DNA of 64,000 bases from Pseudomonas sp. TH15. Lineage in GTDB: Bacteria; Pseudomonadota; Gammaproteobacteria; Pseudomonadales; Pseudomonadaceae. The notes below the pieces were generated by a model. The model was given only the letters and a program-made list of their open reading frames with translations, was not told the origin of the DNA and did not search any database. Shown in pieces: positions 36,224 through 45,175 of the stretch (positions are counted from its first letter, which is position 1; each line of letters begins with the position of its first letter). Both the position numbers and the translations under genes were made by a program. The stretch covers positions 2,656,001 to 2,720,000 of the forward strand of contig NZ_JAEKEL010000001.1 of assembly GCF_016651105.1 (NCBI RefSeq). The letters run 5' to 3'.

Positions 36224-36823
36224 ATGTCCCGCGTTCTGATCATCGAAAGCAGCGCCCGTCAGCAAGACTCGGTTTCCCGTCAGTTGACCCAGACCTTCAT
36301 CAGCCAATGGAAAGCTACACACCCGGCCGATCAGATCACCGTTCGTGACCTGGCCGTTAATCCAGTGCCGCATCTGGACATCAACTTGCTGGGCGGCTGG
36401 ATGAAACCTGCCGAACAACGCAACGACATCGAACAGGCGTCCCTGGATCGCTCCAACCAGTTGACCGACGAATTGCTGGCCGCCGACGTGCTGGTCATGG
36501 CTGCGCCGATGTACAACTTTGCGATCCCGAGCACCCTTAAAGCCTGGCTCGACCACGTGCTGCGTGCCGGCGTGACCTTCAAGTACACCGACACCGGCCC
36601 GCAAGGTCTGCTCACCGGCAAACGTGCCTACGTGCTGACTGCTCGCGGCGGGATCTACGCTGGCGGCCCGGCGGATCACCAGGAACCGTACCTGCGTCAG
36701 GTCATGGGCTTCATCGGTATCCACGACGTGACCTTCATTCACGCCGAAGGCATGAACCTGGGCGGCGACTTCCAGGAGAAGGGCCTGAACCAGGCCAACG
36801 CCAAGCTTTCCCAGGTCGCCTGA
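36224..36823 (+). CDS. azoR: FMN-dependent NADH-azoreductase
   Basis: 199 residues of the flavodoxin-like family. VLIIESSARQQDSVSRQLT binds the FMN phosphate; MAAPMYNFAIPSTLKAWLDH is the isoalloxazine loop; LTARGGIYAG the third FMN segment; EPYLRQVMGFIGIHDVTF and IHAEGMNLGG are C-terminal hallmarks. Two-electron reductant of quinones and azo compounds. GGAGG at 36210-36214 precedes the ATG. Confidence 0.93.
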   Translation: MSRVLIIESSARQQDSVSRQLTQTFISQWKATHPADQITVRDLAVNPVPHLDINLLGGWMKPAEQRNDIEQASLDRSNQLTDELLAADVLVMAAPMYNFAIPSTLKAWLDHVLRAGVTFKYTDTGPQGLLTGKRAYVLTARGGIYAGGPADHQEPYLRQVMGFIGIHDVTFIHAEGMNLGGDFQEKGLNQANAKLSQVA

Positions 36824-36928
36824 TCCGTTAATCGCCAGATAATCGCTGGATGGTCTAGTGACCTGGCGCAACCCTTCAAGCCTGTACGCGCATCGACCTC
36901 CCTTTGCACTTGTTGCTCCTGAGTGTGT

Positions 36929-36967
36929 AGCCCGATTGAACGCTTTAGCGAGATCGGGCTTTTTTTT
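36929..36967 (+). terminator. Intrinsic terminator after azoR
   Basis: AGCCCGAT (36929-36936) pairs with ATCGGGCT (36953-36960), inner CGCTTTAGCG, then T7. Confidence 0.92.
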
Positions 36968-36998
36968 GTCTGGGATTTGATGAGTTGGCACACGACCC

Positions 36999-37090
36999 CT
37001 GTGGGAGCGGGCTTGCTCGCGAAAACGGTGTGTCATTCACCATTGATGTTGACTGACACGGCCCCTTCGCGAGCAAGCCCGCTCCCACAG
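36999..37090. repeat. REPIN
   Basis: TGTGGGAGCGGGCTTGCTCG and inverted CGAGCAAGCCCGCTCCCACA, about 92 bp in all, with a central non-palindromic spacer. Confidence 0.88.
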
Positions 37091-37168
37091 TGGATTTGTG
37101 TGTGGTCTGACGATTCGCGGTGAAGAGTAAAACCCGCTATCGTCGCCGCCATTCAAAACGAGGCGAGC

Positions 37169-38035
37169 ATGGGCTATCTACTTTTTGTCACGCTGATCCA
37201 GGCGTTTTCCTTCAGCTTGATCGGCGAATACCTTGCCGGTCATGTCGACAGCTACTTTGCGGTGCTGGTGCGCGTGTTGCTGGCCGGGCTGGTGTTTATT
37301 CCGCTGACGCGCTGGCGTTCGGTCGAGCCTGCCTTCATGCGCGGCATGTTGCTGATCGGCGCGTTGCAGTTCGGCGTGACCTACGTCTGCCTGTACCTGA
37401 GCTTTCGGGTGCTGACGGTGCCGGAAGTGCTGCTGTTCACCATCCTCACGCCGCTGCACGTGACGTTGATCGAGGATGCGTTGAACCGGCGCTTCAATCC
37501 GTGGGCATTGGTCGCGGCATTGGTGGCGGTGCTGGGCGCGGCGGTGATTCGCTACGACCGGATCAACCCGGACTTCTTCATGGGTTTCCTGCTGCTGCAA
37601 CTGGCCAACTTCACCTACGCCGCCGGGCAGGTGCTTTATAAGCATCTGGTGGCGCGTCACCCGAGTGATCTGCCGCATTACCGGCGCTTTGGTTACTTCT
37701 ATCTCGGTGCATTGGCGGTGGCGTTGCCGGCGTTCCTGCTGTTCGGCAAACAGAACTTCCTGCCTGAAGCGCTGCTGCAATGGGGCGTGCTGGTGTTCCT
37801 CGGGCTGGTGTCGACGGCGCTGGGTTTGTACTGGTGGAACAAAGGTGCGTGCCTGGTCAATGGCGGGACGCTGGCGGTGATGAACAACCTGCATGTGCCA
37901 GTGGGGTTGCTGATCAATTTGTTGATCTGGAATCAACATGAAGAGTTGGGGCGGTTGTTCCTTGGCGGTAGCGTCATCCTCGCCGCCGTATGGATCAGCC
38001 GATTGGGCATCCGCAAATCACCAGTTACCAGCTGA
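37169..38035 (+). CDS. EamA-type carboxylate/amino acid/amine transporter
   Basis: 288 residues, about ten membrane segments. GYLLFVTLIQAFSFSLIGEY opens the protein, and GFLLLQLANFTYAAGQVLYK the second repeat, with STALGLYWWNKGACLVNGGT near the end, marking the TIGR-type 'carboxylate/amino acid/amine transporter' branch of the DMT superfamily. Flanked on both sides by REPINs of the same class. GGCGAG ribosome site at 37161. Confidence 0.86.
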   Translation: MGYLLFVTLIQAFSFSLIGEYLAGHVDSYFAVLVRVLLAGLVFIPLTRWRSVEPAFMRGMLLIGALQFGVTYVCLYLSFRVLTVPEVLLFTILTPLHVTLIEDALNRRFNPWALVAALVAVLGAAVIRYDRINPDFFMGFLLLQLANFTYAAGQVLYKHLVARHPSDLPHYRRFGYFYLGALAVALPAFLLFGKQNFLPEALLQWGVLVFLGLVSTALGLYWWNKGACLVNGGTLAVMNNLHVPVGLLINLLIWNQHEELGRLFLGGSVILAAVWISRLGIRKSPVTS

Positions 38036-38054
38036 CTTCCGACTGACAAATATC

Positions 38055-38146
38055 TCTGTGGGAGCGGGCTTGCCCGCGATAGCGGAGTATCAGACGATGA
38101 GTTTCTCGCTGACACTCCCTCATCGCGGGCAAGCCCGCTCCCACAG
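38055..38146. repeat. REPIN between convergent genes
   Basis: CTGTGGGAGCGGGCTTGCCC and inverted GGGCAAGCCCGCTCCCACAG, 92 bp. Confidence 0.9.
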
Positions 38147-38158
38147 GTTTCAGTGGCG

Positions 38159-39457
38159 TTACATCAAGTGTTTTTGTGGCTCGGGAATGTGGGCTGAGCC
38201 GAGTACGGCCGGCAACAGCCCCGAACGCAAATCCCCGCCACTCGGCTGCTGATACAAACTCAACCCAAACTCCGGCAGCACCGCCAGCAGATAATCGAAG
38301 ATATCGCCCTGGATCCGCTCGTAATCGGCCCACGCGGTGGTGCGGGTGAAGCAGTAGATTTCCAGCGGGATGCCTTGGGCGGTGGTCTGCATCTGGCGGA
38401 CCATGCAGGTCATGTTCGGCTGGATTTCCGGGTGGCTTTTCAGATACGCCAATGCATAGGCGCGGAAGGTCCCGATGTTGGTCATGCGCCGGCGGTTGGC
38501 TGACATTGCCGCGACGTTGCCCTGGGCTTCGTTCCAGGCCTTGAGTTCTGCCTGTTTGCGGCTGATGTAGTCGGTCAGCAGGTGCACCTGGGCCAGTTTC
38601 GCCTCTTCGTCATCGCGCACAAACCGCACGCCGCTGGCGTCGATGAACAGGCTGCGCTTGATCCGTCGTCCACCAGACTGCTGCATGCCGCGCCAGTTTT
38701 TGAACGATTCGGACATCAGGCGCCAGGTCGGGATCGACACAATTGTCTTGTCGAAATTCTGCACCTTGACCGTGTGCAGCGTGATATCGACCACATCACC
38801 GTCAGCGCCGACTTGCGGCATTTCGATCCAGTCACCGACTCGCAGCATGTCGTTGCTGGTCAGTTGCACGCTGGCGACGAACGACAGCAGGGTGTCCTTG
38901 TAGACCAACAGAATCACCGCCGACATCGCACCCAGACCCGAGAGCAGCAACAGCGGCGAGCGGTCGATCAACGTGGCGACGATGATGATCGCGCCCAGCA
39001 CGTACAAGACCATTTTCGTCAGTTGCACGTAGCCTTTGATTGAGCGGGTGCGGGCGTGTTCGGTGCGGGCGTAGATGTCCAGCAACGCACTGAGAAGGGC
39101 ACTGGCCGCCAGCAGCAGGAACAGGATGGTGAAGGCGAGGGCGACGTTGCCGAGGAAGATCAGGCTGGTTTTGCTCAGTTCCGGCACCAGGTACAGACCG
39201 AACTGGATCACCAGCGACGGCGTCATTTGCGCCAGCCGATGAAAGACCTTGTTGTGTCGTAGGTCGTTGATCCAGTGCAGCGCGGGTTGGCGGCCGAGCA
39301 TTTTGGTCGCGTGAAGAATGAGGTAGCGCGCCACTCGTCCGAGGACCAATGCCACCACTAAAAGCAGGATCAGCGCCAGGCTGGAATGCAGGAGTGGGTG
39401 CTGGTCGAGGGCGCCCCAAAGGTCTTGGGCATTGAGCCAGAGCTGTTTCATATCCAT
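38159..39457 (-). CDS. Mechanosensitive channel of the MscS family (YbdG-like)
   Basis: 432 residues. Four or five membrane helices in the first 180 residues (ALILLLVVALVLGRVARYL, VALAFTILFLLLAASALLSA, VLYVLGAIIIVATLID) lead into the MscS core: LLLSGLGAMSAVILLVYKDT then LLSFVASVQLTSNDMLRVGD and WIEMPQVGADGDVVDITLHT. The C-terminal cytoplasmic domain includes an insertion with EAKLAQVHLLTDYISRKQAE. This layout is that of YbdG (miniconductance) rather than small MscS. Start at 39457 gives MDMKQLWL; upstream in-frame starts have no ribosome site. Confidence 0.88.
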   Translation of the reverse strand: MDMKQLWLNAQDLWGALDQHPLLHSSLALILLLVVALVLGRVARYLILHATKMLGRQPALHWINDLRHNKVFHRLAQMTPSLVIQFGLYLVPELSKTSLIFLGNVALAFTILFLLLAASALLSALLDIYARTEHARTRSIKGYVQLTKMVLYVLGAIIIVATLIDRSPLLLLSGLGAMSAVILLVYKDTLLSFVASVQLTSNDMLRVGDWIEMPQVGADGDVVDITLHTVKVQNFDKTIVSIPTWRLMSESFKNWRGMQQSGGRRIKRSLFIDASGVRFVRDDEEAKLAQVHLLTDYISRKQAELKAWNEAQGNVAAMSANRRRMTNIGTFRAYALAYLKSHPEIQPNMTCMVRQMQTTAQGIPLEIYCFTRTTAWADYERIQGDIFDYLLAVLPEFGLSLYQQPSGGDLRSGLLPAVLGSAHIPEPQKHLM

Positions 39458-39650
39458 GGGTAAAAACGATTCTTCTGTAGGTTGCGACGGGGCGATTAGA
39501 GCATTTAAGACGTTGCCGATGAGGTTTGGAGACAAATCAGGCAACAAAAAAGCCACTGTTTACTGTCGATTGCATAAAGAAACTCGGCCTCGGCGCTCGA
39601 AACCGTTACCCTATGCAGCTGTTTTTTTGTATTTCTTCGAGGTAGCACCC

Positions 39651-40997
39651 GTGTTTTCCCAATTCGCCCTGCACGAACGCCTGCTCAAAGCCGTGGCCGA
39701 GCTTAAATTTGTCGAGCCAACGCCAGTGCAAGCAGCGGCTATTCCGCTGGCGCTCCAAGGGCGTGACCTGCGGGTGACAGCGCAAACCGGTAGCGGCAAA
39801 ACCGCTGCTTTCGTTTTGCCGATCCTCAACCGTCTGATCGGCCCGGCGAAAGTCCGCGTCAGCATCAAGACCCTGATCCTGCTGCCGACCCGTGAGTTGG
39901 CCCAGCAGACCATCAAGGAAGTCGAGCGCTTCGCCCAGTACACGTTCATCAAGTCCGGCCTGATCACTGGCGGTGAAGACTTCAAGGTCCAGGCCGCCAT
40001 GCTGCGCAAGGTGCCGGACATCCTGATCGGTACGCCGGGCCGGATGATCGAGCAACTGAACGCCGGCAACCTCGATTTGAAAGAAGTCGAAGTGCTGGTG
40101 CTCGACGAAGCCGACCGCATGCTCGACATGGGTTTTGCCGAAGACGTGCAACGTCTGGTGGAAGAGTGCACCAACCGTCAGCAGACTATGCTGTTCTCCG
40201 CCACCACCGGTGGTTCAGGCCTGCGCGACATGGTCGCCAAGGTCCTGAACAACCCTGAGCACTTGCAGCTCAACAACGTCAGCGACCTGAACGCGACCAC
40301 GCGTCAGCAGATCATCACCGCTGACCACAACCAGCACAAAGAACAGATCGTGAACTGGCTGTTGGCCAACGAGACCTATCAGAAGGCCATCGTGTTCACC
40401 AACACCCGGGCCATGGCCGACCGTATCTACGGCCGGCTGGTGGCGCAGGAATACAAAGCGTTCGTGCTGCACGGTGAGAAGGACCAGAAGGATCGCAAAC
40501 TGGCGATCGACCGCCTGAAGCAGGGCGGCGTGAAGATCCTGGTTGCCACCGACGTCGCCGCTCGCGGCCTCGACGTGGAAGGCCTGGACCTGGTGATCAA
40601 CTTCGACATGCCGCGCAGCGGCGACGAATACGTTCACCGCATCGGTCGTACCGGGCGTGCCGGCAACGATGGCCTGGCCATCTCGCTGATCTGCCACGGC
40701 GACTGGAACCTGATGTCGAGCGTCGAGCGCTACCTCAAGCAGAGCTTCGAGCGCCGCACCATCAAGGAAGTCAAAGGCACCTACGGCGGACCGAAAAAGG
40801 TCAAGGCTTCGGGCAAAGCCGTTGGCGTGAAGAAGAAAAAAGTCGACGCCAAAGGCGACAAGAAGAAAACCGGCGCCAAGGCACCGACCAAGCGCAAGAT
40901 CGCTAACCGTCCGAAGACCGACGCTCTGTCGCTGGTCAGCAAGGACGGCATGGCGCCGCTCAAGCGCCGCAAGCCGGAAGCGCCTACTGCTGAATAA
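39651..40997 (+). CDS. DEAD-box RNA helicase
   Basis: 448 residues from a GTG at 39651, with GAGGTAG 7 bases upstream. Q motif FVEPTPVQAAAIP; Walker A TAQTGSGKTAAF; motif Ib TPGRMIEQL; motif II VLDEADRMLDMGF; motif III LFSATTGG; motif VI HRIGRTGRAGNDG. The C-terminal 70 residues are extremely basic (KKKKVDAKGDKKKTGAK), as in RNA-remodelling helicases such as SrmB/RhlE. Probably acts in ribosome assembly or RNA decay. Followed by a strong terminator. Confidence 0.93.
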   Translation: MFSQFALHERLLKAVAELKFVEPTPVQAAAIPLALQGRDLRVTAQTGSGKTAAFVLPILNRLIGPAKVRVSIKTLILLPTRELAQQTIKEVERFAQYTFIKSGLITGGEDFKVQAAMLRKVPDILIGTPGRMIEQLNAGNLDLKEVEVLVLDEADRMLDMGFAEDVQRLVEECTNRQQTMLFSATTGGSGLRDMVAKVLNNPEHLQLNNVSDLNATTRQQIITADHNQHKEQIVNWLLANETYQKAIVFTNTRAMADRIYGRLVAQEYKAFVLHGEKDQKDRKLAIDRLKQGGVKILVATDVAARGLDVEGLDLVINFDMPRSGDEYVHRIGRTGRAGNDGLAISLICHGDWNLMSSVERYLKQSFERRTIKEVKGTYGGPKKVKASGKAVGVKKKKVDAKGDKKKTGAKAPTKRKIANRPKTDALSLVSKDGMAPLKRRKPEAPTAE

Positions 40998-41014
40998 GTC
41001 GTTTCAGGCACACA

Positions 41015-41045
41015 GAAAAAACCCGGACAGTGTCCGGTTTTTTTT
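41015..41045. terminator. Bidirectional intrinsic terminator
   Basis: CCGGACA (41023-41029), one-base loop, TGTCCGG (41031-41037), flanked by A6 and T8. Serves the helicase gene and the convergent gene at 41060. Confidence 0.92.
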
Positions 41046-41059
41046 ATGGCTAGCGTTTG

Positions 41060-41659
41060 TCAGCTCCCCAACAGCCCACTGGTGTCTGCATCAAAGCGTT
41101 GCTTGGCTTGATCAGCCGCTGGCTTGAGCCGGGCGAGCAGCTTGGCTTCGCTGTACAACTGAGTGACCGCCAGCTCCTTGGGCGTCGGCTCAATCGGGAT
41201 CAGCACGTCTTCACTGTCGGCATGCAGCCAGATCGCGACCAGGTGAACTGCCGAAACAAACAGCACCCGCAGTTCAACGGTTTTACCCTGCAGTTGCGGC
41301 GATTGCTCTGCCAGTTTTAACGCAGCGACCGTGGCGGCCGCCATGGCCCCGTGGTTCAGCGAGGAGAACTCGACATGGCCGCGGACTTCCGCCAGTTGTG
41401 CATCGGCAATGGTCACGCCACCGGAAAACACCAGGTAATGCCAATCGCCAACCTTGGCGTCTTTCAGGCCTTTGCCTTGGGTCAGGTCCTCCAGGCTGAG
41501 CGAGTAGCCGCGGTAGGCTTCGCTGAGGCTAATCTTGCTGGCCGTCGCGCTGGCGAACTGGCGATTAACGCCGAAGCCTTGGGATTGCAGGGCGGCTTGA
41601 AGCGCCGGACGCAGTGTCTGCACGCCGTTGGAAGGCGCCTTTGGATAAGTCAGTTGCAT
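41060..41659 (-). CDS. Unknown protein linked to papain-like protease
   Basis: 199 residues, no signal peptide or membrane segment. Mixed alpha/beta: VGDWHYLVFSGGVTIADAQL, VEFSSLNHGAMAAATVAALK, KTVELRVLFVSAVHLVAIWL, and ending ADQAKQRFDADTSGLLGS. I do not recognise a family. It begins 11 bases after the protease stop on the same strand, with GGAGG 8 bases before its ATG, so the two are one transcription unit. Plausible roles are inhibitor, immunity or chaperone of the protease; none is proven. Confidence 0.72.
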   Translation of the reverse strand: MQLTYPKAPSNGVQTLRPALQAALQSQGFGVNRQFASATASKISLSEAYRGYSLSLEDLTQGKGLKDAKVGDWHYLVFSGGVTIADAQLAEVRGHVEFSSLNHGAMAAATVAALKLAEQSPQLQGKTVELRVLFVSAVHLVAIWLHADSEDVLIPIEPTPKELAVTQLYSEAKLLARLKPAADQAKQRFDADTSGLLGS

Positions 41660-41670
41660 GATGTGCCCTC

Positions 41671-42255
41671 CTAGTTTTTACGGGTGAAGTAAGTGTTGGT
41701 CCAGTTGCCGCCACCGTTGTACGAACCGGGGAATGCATTCAGCGCTCGGGTCGAGTAACCGTAGATGGAATCCGCGATCAGCAGGTAGTTGCCATTGGTG
41801 CCATAGATCGCCAGAAAGTGCGCACCGCCGCCGTACCAGGCACAACGCAAGCCGATCGGTCGGCCCATGTTGATCTGGTTTTCGATAGCCGACAGCTGCA
41901 GCGAACCTTGATTCATGCCGTTGAAACTGCGCGTGATCGTCAGCGCTGAATCCAGATAGCCGTAAACGTTGCACGGCCCCGGTTGATTGCAGCAGTTGCG
42001 GTCCAGCGCAGCGGTGGCAACGCCGCATTGGGTCCAGGACCCGGTGCCGTAATAGTTGCCGACCGAGGCGGAAACGGCCGCCCAGCACCAGTTGGTCTGG
42101 GTTTGCTTCTGCATCGTGAAGTTGAGGCTGGCAGCGGCCGACGCCTTGAGCGGTGCAGCCGATTCGACGTCGGACAATTGCGGGTTAAGCAGATGACCGG
42201 TCAGGCACCTTGGCAGTGTCTCGCCGGTGAATTGCGTTGCTTCAGTGGTTAACAT
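41671..42255 (-). CDS. Papain-like cysteine protease (AvrRpt2/C70-like)
   Basis: 194 residues. Catalytic Cys lies in QTNWCWAAVSASVGNYYG, the signature of the AvrRpt2/C70 papain-like family; the His is in GGGAHFLAIYGTNGN and the third residue probably the Asp in LIADSIYGYS. The N-terminal ~60 residues may be a propeptide (ATQFTGETLPRCLTGHLL). No Sec signal is seen. The start at 42255 has GGAGGA 7 bases upstream. The upstream 210 bases are A+T-rich. Relatives include type III effectors and secreted bacterial proteases; export route here is unknown. Confidence 0.82.
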   Translation of the reverse strand: MLTTEATQFTGETLPRCLTGHLLNPQLSDVESAAPLKASAAASLNFTMQKQTQTNWCWAAVSASVGNYYGTGSWTQCGVATAALDRNCCNQPGPCNVYGYLDSALTITRSFNGMNQGSLQLSAIENQINMGRPIGLRCAWYGGGAHFLAIYGTNGNYLLIADSIYGYSTRALNAFPGSYNGGGNWTNTYFTRKN

Positions 42256-42465
42256 TTTTTCAATCCTCCATGAGTGAAAACAAGCGTCCAGCTTGTGGGT
42301 GTGTAGCGGTGTTGCTGAGCGATCGGCGTGTGCGGTTTGCCCTGTTTGATGGCGGCTCCGATCTCGGGCTCGAGGTGACCTTAGGTCTGAATATGCGTTT
42401 GTGCAAATAATTAAATGCACTAATGCAAATTCCAGTTCGAAAGATCGTGATCTTGATCTTGCCTG

Positions 42466-42741
42466 TTAACCCTCAGCCTTTTTGCCCGCCGCATCCAGTT
42501 CCTTCAAACGCTGATCGATCAACTGGCACTTGTCCGGCAGATCCGCGCTGGCCGTGCCCAAGTCCATCTTCTGCAACTCATCGTTGATCTCCTTGGCCTT
42601 CTTCGGATTCTGTTGCGTGAGCTTGGCCACTTCCTGGGCCAGTTGTTCGCGCTTGGCGGTGGCTTCCTCTGGCGTGCAAGCCCAAACGGGGAGGGCGCAG
42701 GCAAGGGTCGCGGCGAGGGTGAGTTTCAGCAGGGCTTTCAT
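42466..42741 (-). CDS. Small periplasmic helical protein
   Basis: 91 residues. Signal peptide MKALLKLTLAATLACALPV cleaved near VWA, then a charged, helical mature part (ATAKREQLAQEVAKLTQQNP, KKAKEINDELQKMDL) with two cysteines (Cys near CTPEEA and in DKCQLIDQRL). Unknown function; typical of small Pseudomonas envelope proteins. Confidence 0.75.
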   Translation of the reverse strand: MKALLKLTLAATLACALPVWACTPEEATAKREQLAQEVAKLTQQNPKKAKEINDELQKMDLGTASADLPDKCQLIDQRLKELDAAGKKAEG

Positions 42742-42821
42742 AGACTAGGCCTCAGTTCCGGTTAAGGCGGGTTATCCGGTTGAGGCCTTTAAGCGGGCAA
42801 AAGTTCAGTAATGTCGGGGCA

Positions 42822-43556
42822 TCAACGACCCTGGCAACAATTGGATTTTGTCTCTCCCTCATAGCGGTCATGGTGCCGAACCCACTCCATGATTTCCTCT
42901 TCATTGCGGCCCTTGGGCGTGAGGTCCAGGTAGTTGTAGGCGCCCACCAACATGTCCAGGCCCCGGGCGTAGGTGGAATAGGTGTGGAAGATGTCGCCGG
43001 CGTCGTTGCGATAAAACACGCTGAGGCCGGGGAGTTCTTCTTCGGCACCGTCGGATTTTTCGTAGTTGTAGGTAGCCGTGCCTGCGGCGACCTCTTCGGC
43101 TCGGGCCGACACGCCAAAGTCGTAGTTGAAGTCGCTGTTTTCGGACGATACCCAGTCGAACTTCCAGCCCATGCGTTGCTTGAAGGCCTGGAATTCGGCG
43201 AGCGGTGCGTGGGAAACCGCCACTACTGCCACGTCATGATGGGCCAGGTGCTGGTTGGCACCGTCGATGTGGTCGGACAAAAACGAGCAACCGGGGCAGC
43301 CTTCATCCCAGCCTGGGGCGAACATGAAGTGGTAGATGACCAACTGGTTGCGACCGCCGAACAGGTCGGCCAGTTTCTGTTCGCCATGGGTGCTTTGAAA
43401 GCGGTAGTCCTTGTCGATTTTCACCCAGGGCAGGGCGCGACGCTCAGCGCTGAGTTTGTCGCGTTCCTTGGTGAAGGCTTTTTCGTTGGCCAGGTGTTGT
43501 TTGCGGGCGGCGAGCCATTCTTCTCGCGATACGACCGGATGATTCTGAATGTTCAT
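42822..43556 (-). CDS. DUF899 family thioredoxin-like protein
   Basis: 244 residues. The DUF899 hallmarks are visible: VVSREEWLAARKQHLANEKA at the start, RRALPWVKIDKDYRF, then HFMFAPGWDEGCPGCSFLSD with a CxxC pair of cysteines, and ending TPKGRNEEEIMEWVRHHD. The family has a thioredoxin fold of unknown reaction. GGAG-like site (AGGAGAAAC) upstream of 43556. Confidence 0.88.
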   Translation of the reverse strand: MNIQNHPVVSREEWLAARKQHLANEKAFTKERDKLSAERRALPWVKIDKDYRFQSTHGEQKLADLFGGRNQLVIYHFMFAPGWDEGCPGCSFLSDHIDGANQHLAHHDVAVVAVSHAPLAEFQAFKQRMGWKFDWVSSENSDFNYDFGVSARAEEVAAGTATYNYEKSDGAEEELPGLSVFYRNDAGDIFHTYSTYARGLDMLVGAYNYLDLTPKGRNEEEIMEWVRHHDRYEGETKSNCCQGR

Positions 43557-43734
43557 GGGGGTTTCTCCTGCGCGGTGCTGGGAGGCGACGTACACAGCCT
43601 AGTCGTTTGACCTATGCAAAATTCGACATACCGCCGATCGGTGCCGTTCAAAACCTCGGCTGAACGGCTTCCCGCCGTGTCGGTCACAACCTATGAAGGC
43701 CATCACACTCACTGGCTTTGGAGGTTGAATCAGG

Positions 43735-44127
43735 ATGACGACTTATAACTGGGATTTGATTGAACGCTTGCTGCACGAAGTGCAGAACAGTGCCGGCCAT
43801 AGCTTTACTCCAAGGCCCTACGCTGAACAGCTTTCGGCGGAAAAGGCGGAAGAGGGCGAGCTAATTGGCAACCTCGACCACCTGAAAGTGATCGCCACCG
43901 AGTACGAAAAGTTGCTGCTGGATCGTGGCTTTATCGCATCGCGACCTGAGGACGAGGGGGGAAATGGCGAGAACTTCGTTTTGACGCCTCGTGGCTCGAG
44001 TTTGTTGAGCCTGATCGACAGCAGCATTCCGGGCAATGACCATCCGCGCCAGGTGCTGGATGAACAGGCGGATGCGCTGGATGAAGTGACGTTTGATGAG
44101 GTGGCGTCGAAGGCACAGATTGCCTGA
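43735..44127 (+). CDS. Possible winged-helix regulator (DUF2513-like)
   Basis: 130 residues. YNWDLIERLLHEVQNSAGHS, then GELIGNLDHLKVIATEYEKLLLDRGFI and NFVLTPRGSSLLSLI, fit the fold of small winged-helix proteins of the DUF2513 type, where a wing follows 'G-F-I' and 'T-x-x-G'. The tail is acidic. GGAGG lies 13 bases before the ATG. Function unknown. Confidence 0.7.
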   Translation: MTTYNWDLIERLLHEVQNSAGHSFTPRPYAEQLSAEKAEEGELIGNLDHLKVIATEYEKLLLDRGFIASRPEDEGGNGENFVLTPRGSSLLSLIDSSIPGNDHPRQVLDEQADALDEVTFDEVASKAQIA

Positions 44128-44140
44128 CTTCCTGCAAACA

Positions 44141-44220
44141 GCAAAAGATCGCAGCCTTCGGCAGCTCCTACAGGTGTACACAAAACACTGGAGCTGCCGA
44201 AGGCTGCGATCTTTTGATCT
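44141..44220. repeat. REP hairpin between convergent genes
   Basis: AAAAGATCGCAGCCTTCGGC and inverted GCCGAAGGCTGCGATCTTTT with a 20-base spacer. Confidence 0.9.
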
Positions 44221-44225
44221 TGTTT

Positions 44226-45095
44226 TTACCCCTGCTGCACCGCCTTCAAACATTTCAAATCAGTGAAGTCCTTCCTTACCCCATCAATCTTCTTCAACAA
44301 CCGCTGACGCTGAGCCGGTGTGCTCTCGGCCATCAAATCCACCAGCAACCCCCGCGCTTGAGCCTCGGTGTTGGCGTAGGCCAAGCGGTAATCCGCTGTC
44401 CACAAACTCTCGCGATTGACCAGAAGTGTCTCGATTCGCTGTGGGAATTCTGGACTATGGCGCTGCGCGACTGCCGCACTGAACTGTTTTTGCCAATGGA
44501 CACGGTTGGCGATCCATTGCTGATTCTGGTCACCCAAGGCGTTCGACCAGGCCACAACCCGTTGTTGCTGACTGGGGTTGAGCGGGCCGAGCCAGTCGTT
44601 CAGACGTTTGTCCATGCGCACGCCACGCTCCTTGATTTGCTGATCAAGGGACGGCTTGAGGTATTCCTCCTGACGTTTGCGCTGGTCCTTGGCGAAGGCA
44701 TCGTTCATCTCCGCCACCTGCTGGTCATCCAGCCCCTGCAACAACTCGATGGCGGATGGGGTTATTTCCCGAGCGGTCTGGGCGATGGCTTTTTTGGCTT
44801 CCTGGGTGCGGGCCTGCAGCGCTTCGTCAGTGACTTGATTGGTCTCGACCATGGCCTGCAAACGGTCCAGCCAATCCAGGTAGCCCGGCAGTTGGGTCGT
44901 GCAGTGCCAGCTCAGATGCTCCTTGAGGCGCTCGTTGAACCAGCCTTTTTGCTCGCCGTTCATGTCCAGATAGTCGCTGAGCGTCCACGGAATGATCACG
45001 TCGAGATTGCGGTACGCCAGCCCCACGCGGCTACATGCGCCGAGGGCGAGGGAGAGGGTAATCAGGACGGCAATGTGTTTAAACCAGCGCGACAT
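44226..45095 (-). CDS. DUF6279 family lipoprotein
   Basis: 289 residues. Lipobox LGAC near residue 20 (LITLSLALGACSRVGLAY), so the mature protein is lipid-anchored. The rest is almost wholly helical and charged (WFNERLKEHLSWHCTTQLPG, FAKDQRKRQEEYLKPSLDQQ). DYLDMNGEQKGWFNERL is characteristic of the family, whose function is unknown. Confidence 0.82.
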   Translation of the reverse strand: MSRWFKHIAVLITLSLALGACSRVGLAYRNLDVIIPWTLSDYLDMNGEQKGWFNERLKEHLSWHCTTQLPGYLDWLDRLQAMVETNQVTDEALQARTQEAKKAIAQTAREITPSAIELLQGLDDQQVAEMNDAFAKDQRKRQEEYLKPSLDQQIKERGVRMDKRLNDWLGPLNPSQQQRVVAWSNALGDQNQQWIANRVHWQKQFSAAVAQRHSPEFPQRIETLLVNRESLWTADYRLAYANTEAQARGLLVDLMAESTPAQRQRLLKKIDGVRKDFTDLKCLKAVQQG

Positions 45096-45175
45096 GGGCG
45101 AGTCCTTGCGAAGGCCTGGCTTCTTTGATGAGGGTCTTTATGTGAACGCAAGATAAGCCCGGCAGTTCAAGCCGA

